Origin: Coffea arabica
Taxonomy: Eukaryota; Streptophyta; Magnoliopsida; Gentianales; Rubiaceae
Assembly: GCF_036785885.1 (NCBI RefSeq)
Contig: NC_092312.1
Location: 18,804,001 to 18,868,000, forward strand
Reading direction: 5' to 3'
DNA: 64,000 bases
Translations under genes and position numbers: made by a program
Shown here: positions 63,900 to 64,000 of the stretch, in pieces
Layout of the letters: every line of letters begins with the position of its first letter
Position numbering within the stretch: position 1 is the first letter of the stretch
The notes under the pieces: model-generated
What the model was told of the DNA's origin: nothing
Seen by the model: the letters and a program-made list of their open reading frames with translations, nothing else
Databases searched by the model: none

Positions 63900-64000
63900 A
63901 TGAGCACCAGCAGTCTGGAAATGCCGCTGAGTTCTTTGAGAGATGCATTTGATCGAGTTGGTAAGAAGCAAAAATTATCTATTTCCAAATCCCAGGAAGT
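63900..64000 (+). CDS. RMD5-like subunit of the GID/CTLH E3 ubiquitin ligase (5' end only)
   Basis: The visible protein is MSTSSLEMPLSSLRDAFDRV, then GKKQKLSISKSQEV, running off the right edge. From memory, plant RMD5 homologs (LisH-CTLH-CRA-RING proteins) start with a closely similar LxxLKDAFDRVAKKQKLSxSKxQEV segment. RMD5 pairs with GID9/MAEA through its C-terminal RING to form the catalytic core of the GID/CTLH ligase. Nothing beyond the first 33 residues can be seen here, so the domains are not verified. The ATG directly follows a good splice acceptor, which suggests a 5' UTR intron. GGTAAGAAG at 63960 resembles a donor but the coding match continues through it. Confidence 0.68.
   Translation, partial: MSTSSLEMPLSSLRDAFDRVGKKQKLSISKSQE

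Noticed and set aside
1-64000. CRISPR arrays, bacterial operons, rRNA or tRNA genes, nuclear copies of organelle DNA
   Set aside because: None was seen on reading. tRNA detection by eye is weak, so a tRNAscan run would be needed to exclude single tRNA genes.

Overview
The window is plant nuclear DNA, most likely from a eudicot. It is AT-rich and its genes are split by many U2-type introns (GT-AG, with one GC-AG). It contains several genes for chloroplast proteins, plus Mutator-like and hAT-like DNA elements and one large solo LTR. The species cannot be told from the sequence alone. All exon models were built by hand: reading frames had to stay open and in phase across junctions, and products were compared with remembered plant families. 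No alignment was run.

Layout, left to right: (1) 379-6140, minus: ankyrin-DHHC S-acyltransferase of the PAT23 type, with its C-terminus beyond the left edge. (2) 8410-12618 and 15244-18906, both plus: a tandem pair of plastid-type soluble inorganic pyrophosphatases. The right copy looks canonical (PPA6). The left copy keeps the exon structure but lacks 9 bp of coding sequence beside a key arginine and has an Arg where the family has an active-site Lys. (3) 19941-20198, minus: a small unrecognised ORF with gene-like surroundings. (4) 20774-22281: repeats, including a 1.05-kb Mutator-like element. (5) 22799-30165, minus: a spinster-type MFS transporter in 16 coding exons. (6) 30166-32375: intergenic, with a CTCGAG-rich element and a palindrome between direct repeats. 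(7) 32376-46453, minus: the thylakoid K+/H+ antiporter KEA3 in 19 coding exons. (8) 47924-50167, minus: plastid methionine sulfoxide reductase MSRB2. (9) 50586-57388: a repeat island with a 4.1-kb solo LTR, a Mutator-like element nested in it, a decayed gene fragment and a second copy of the 1.05-kb element. (10) 58564-61416, plus: HEMA-type glutamyl-tRNA reductase, the first committed step of tetrapyrrole synthesis. (11) 63900 to the right edge, plus: first coding exon of an RMD5-like subunit of the GID/CTLH ubiquitin ligase.

Four functions act in the plastid: phosphate release from pyrophosphate, thylakoid pH-gradient control, methionine repair and tetrapyrrole entry. There is no operon-like arrangement, so their adjacency should not be read as co-regulation. 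The most informative features are the diverged pyrophosphatase duplicate and three Mutator-like insertions with intact 9-bp target-site duplications. No CRISPR array, rRNA gene or convincing tRNA gene was seen.
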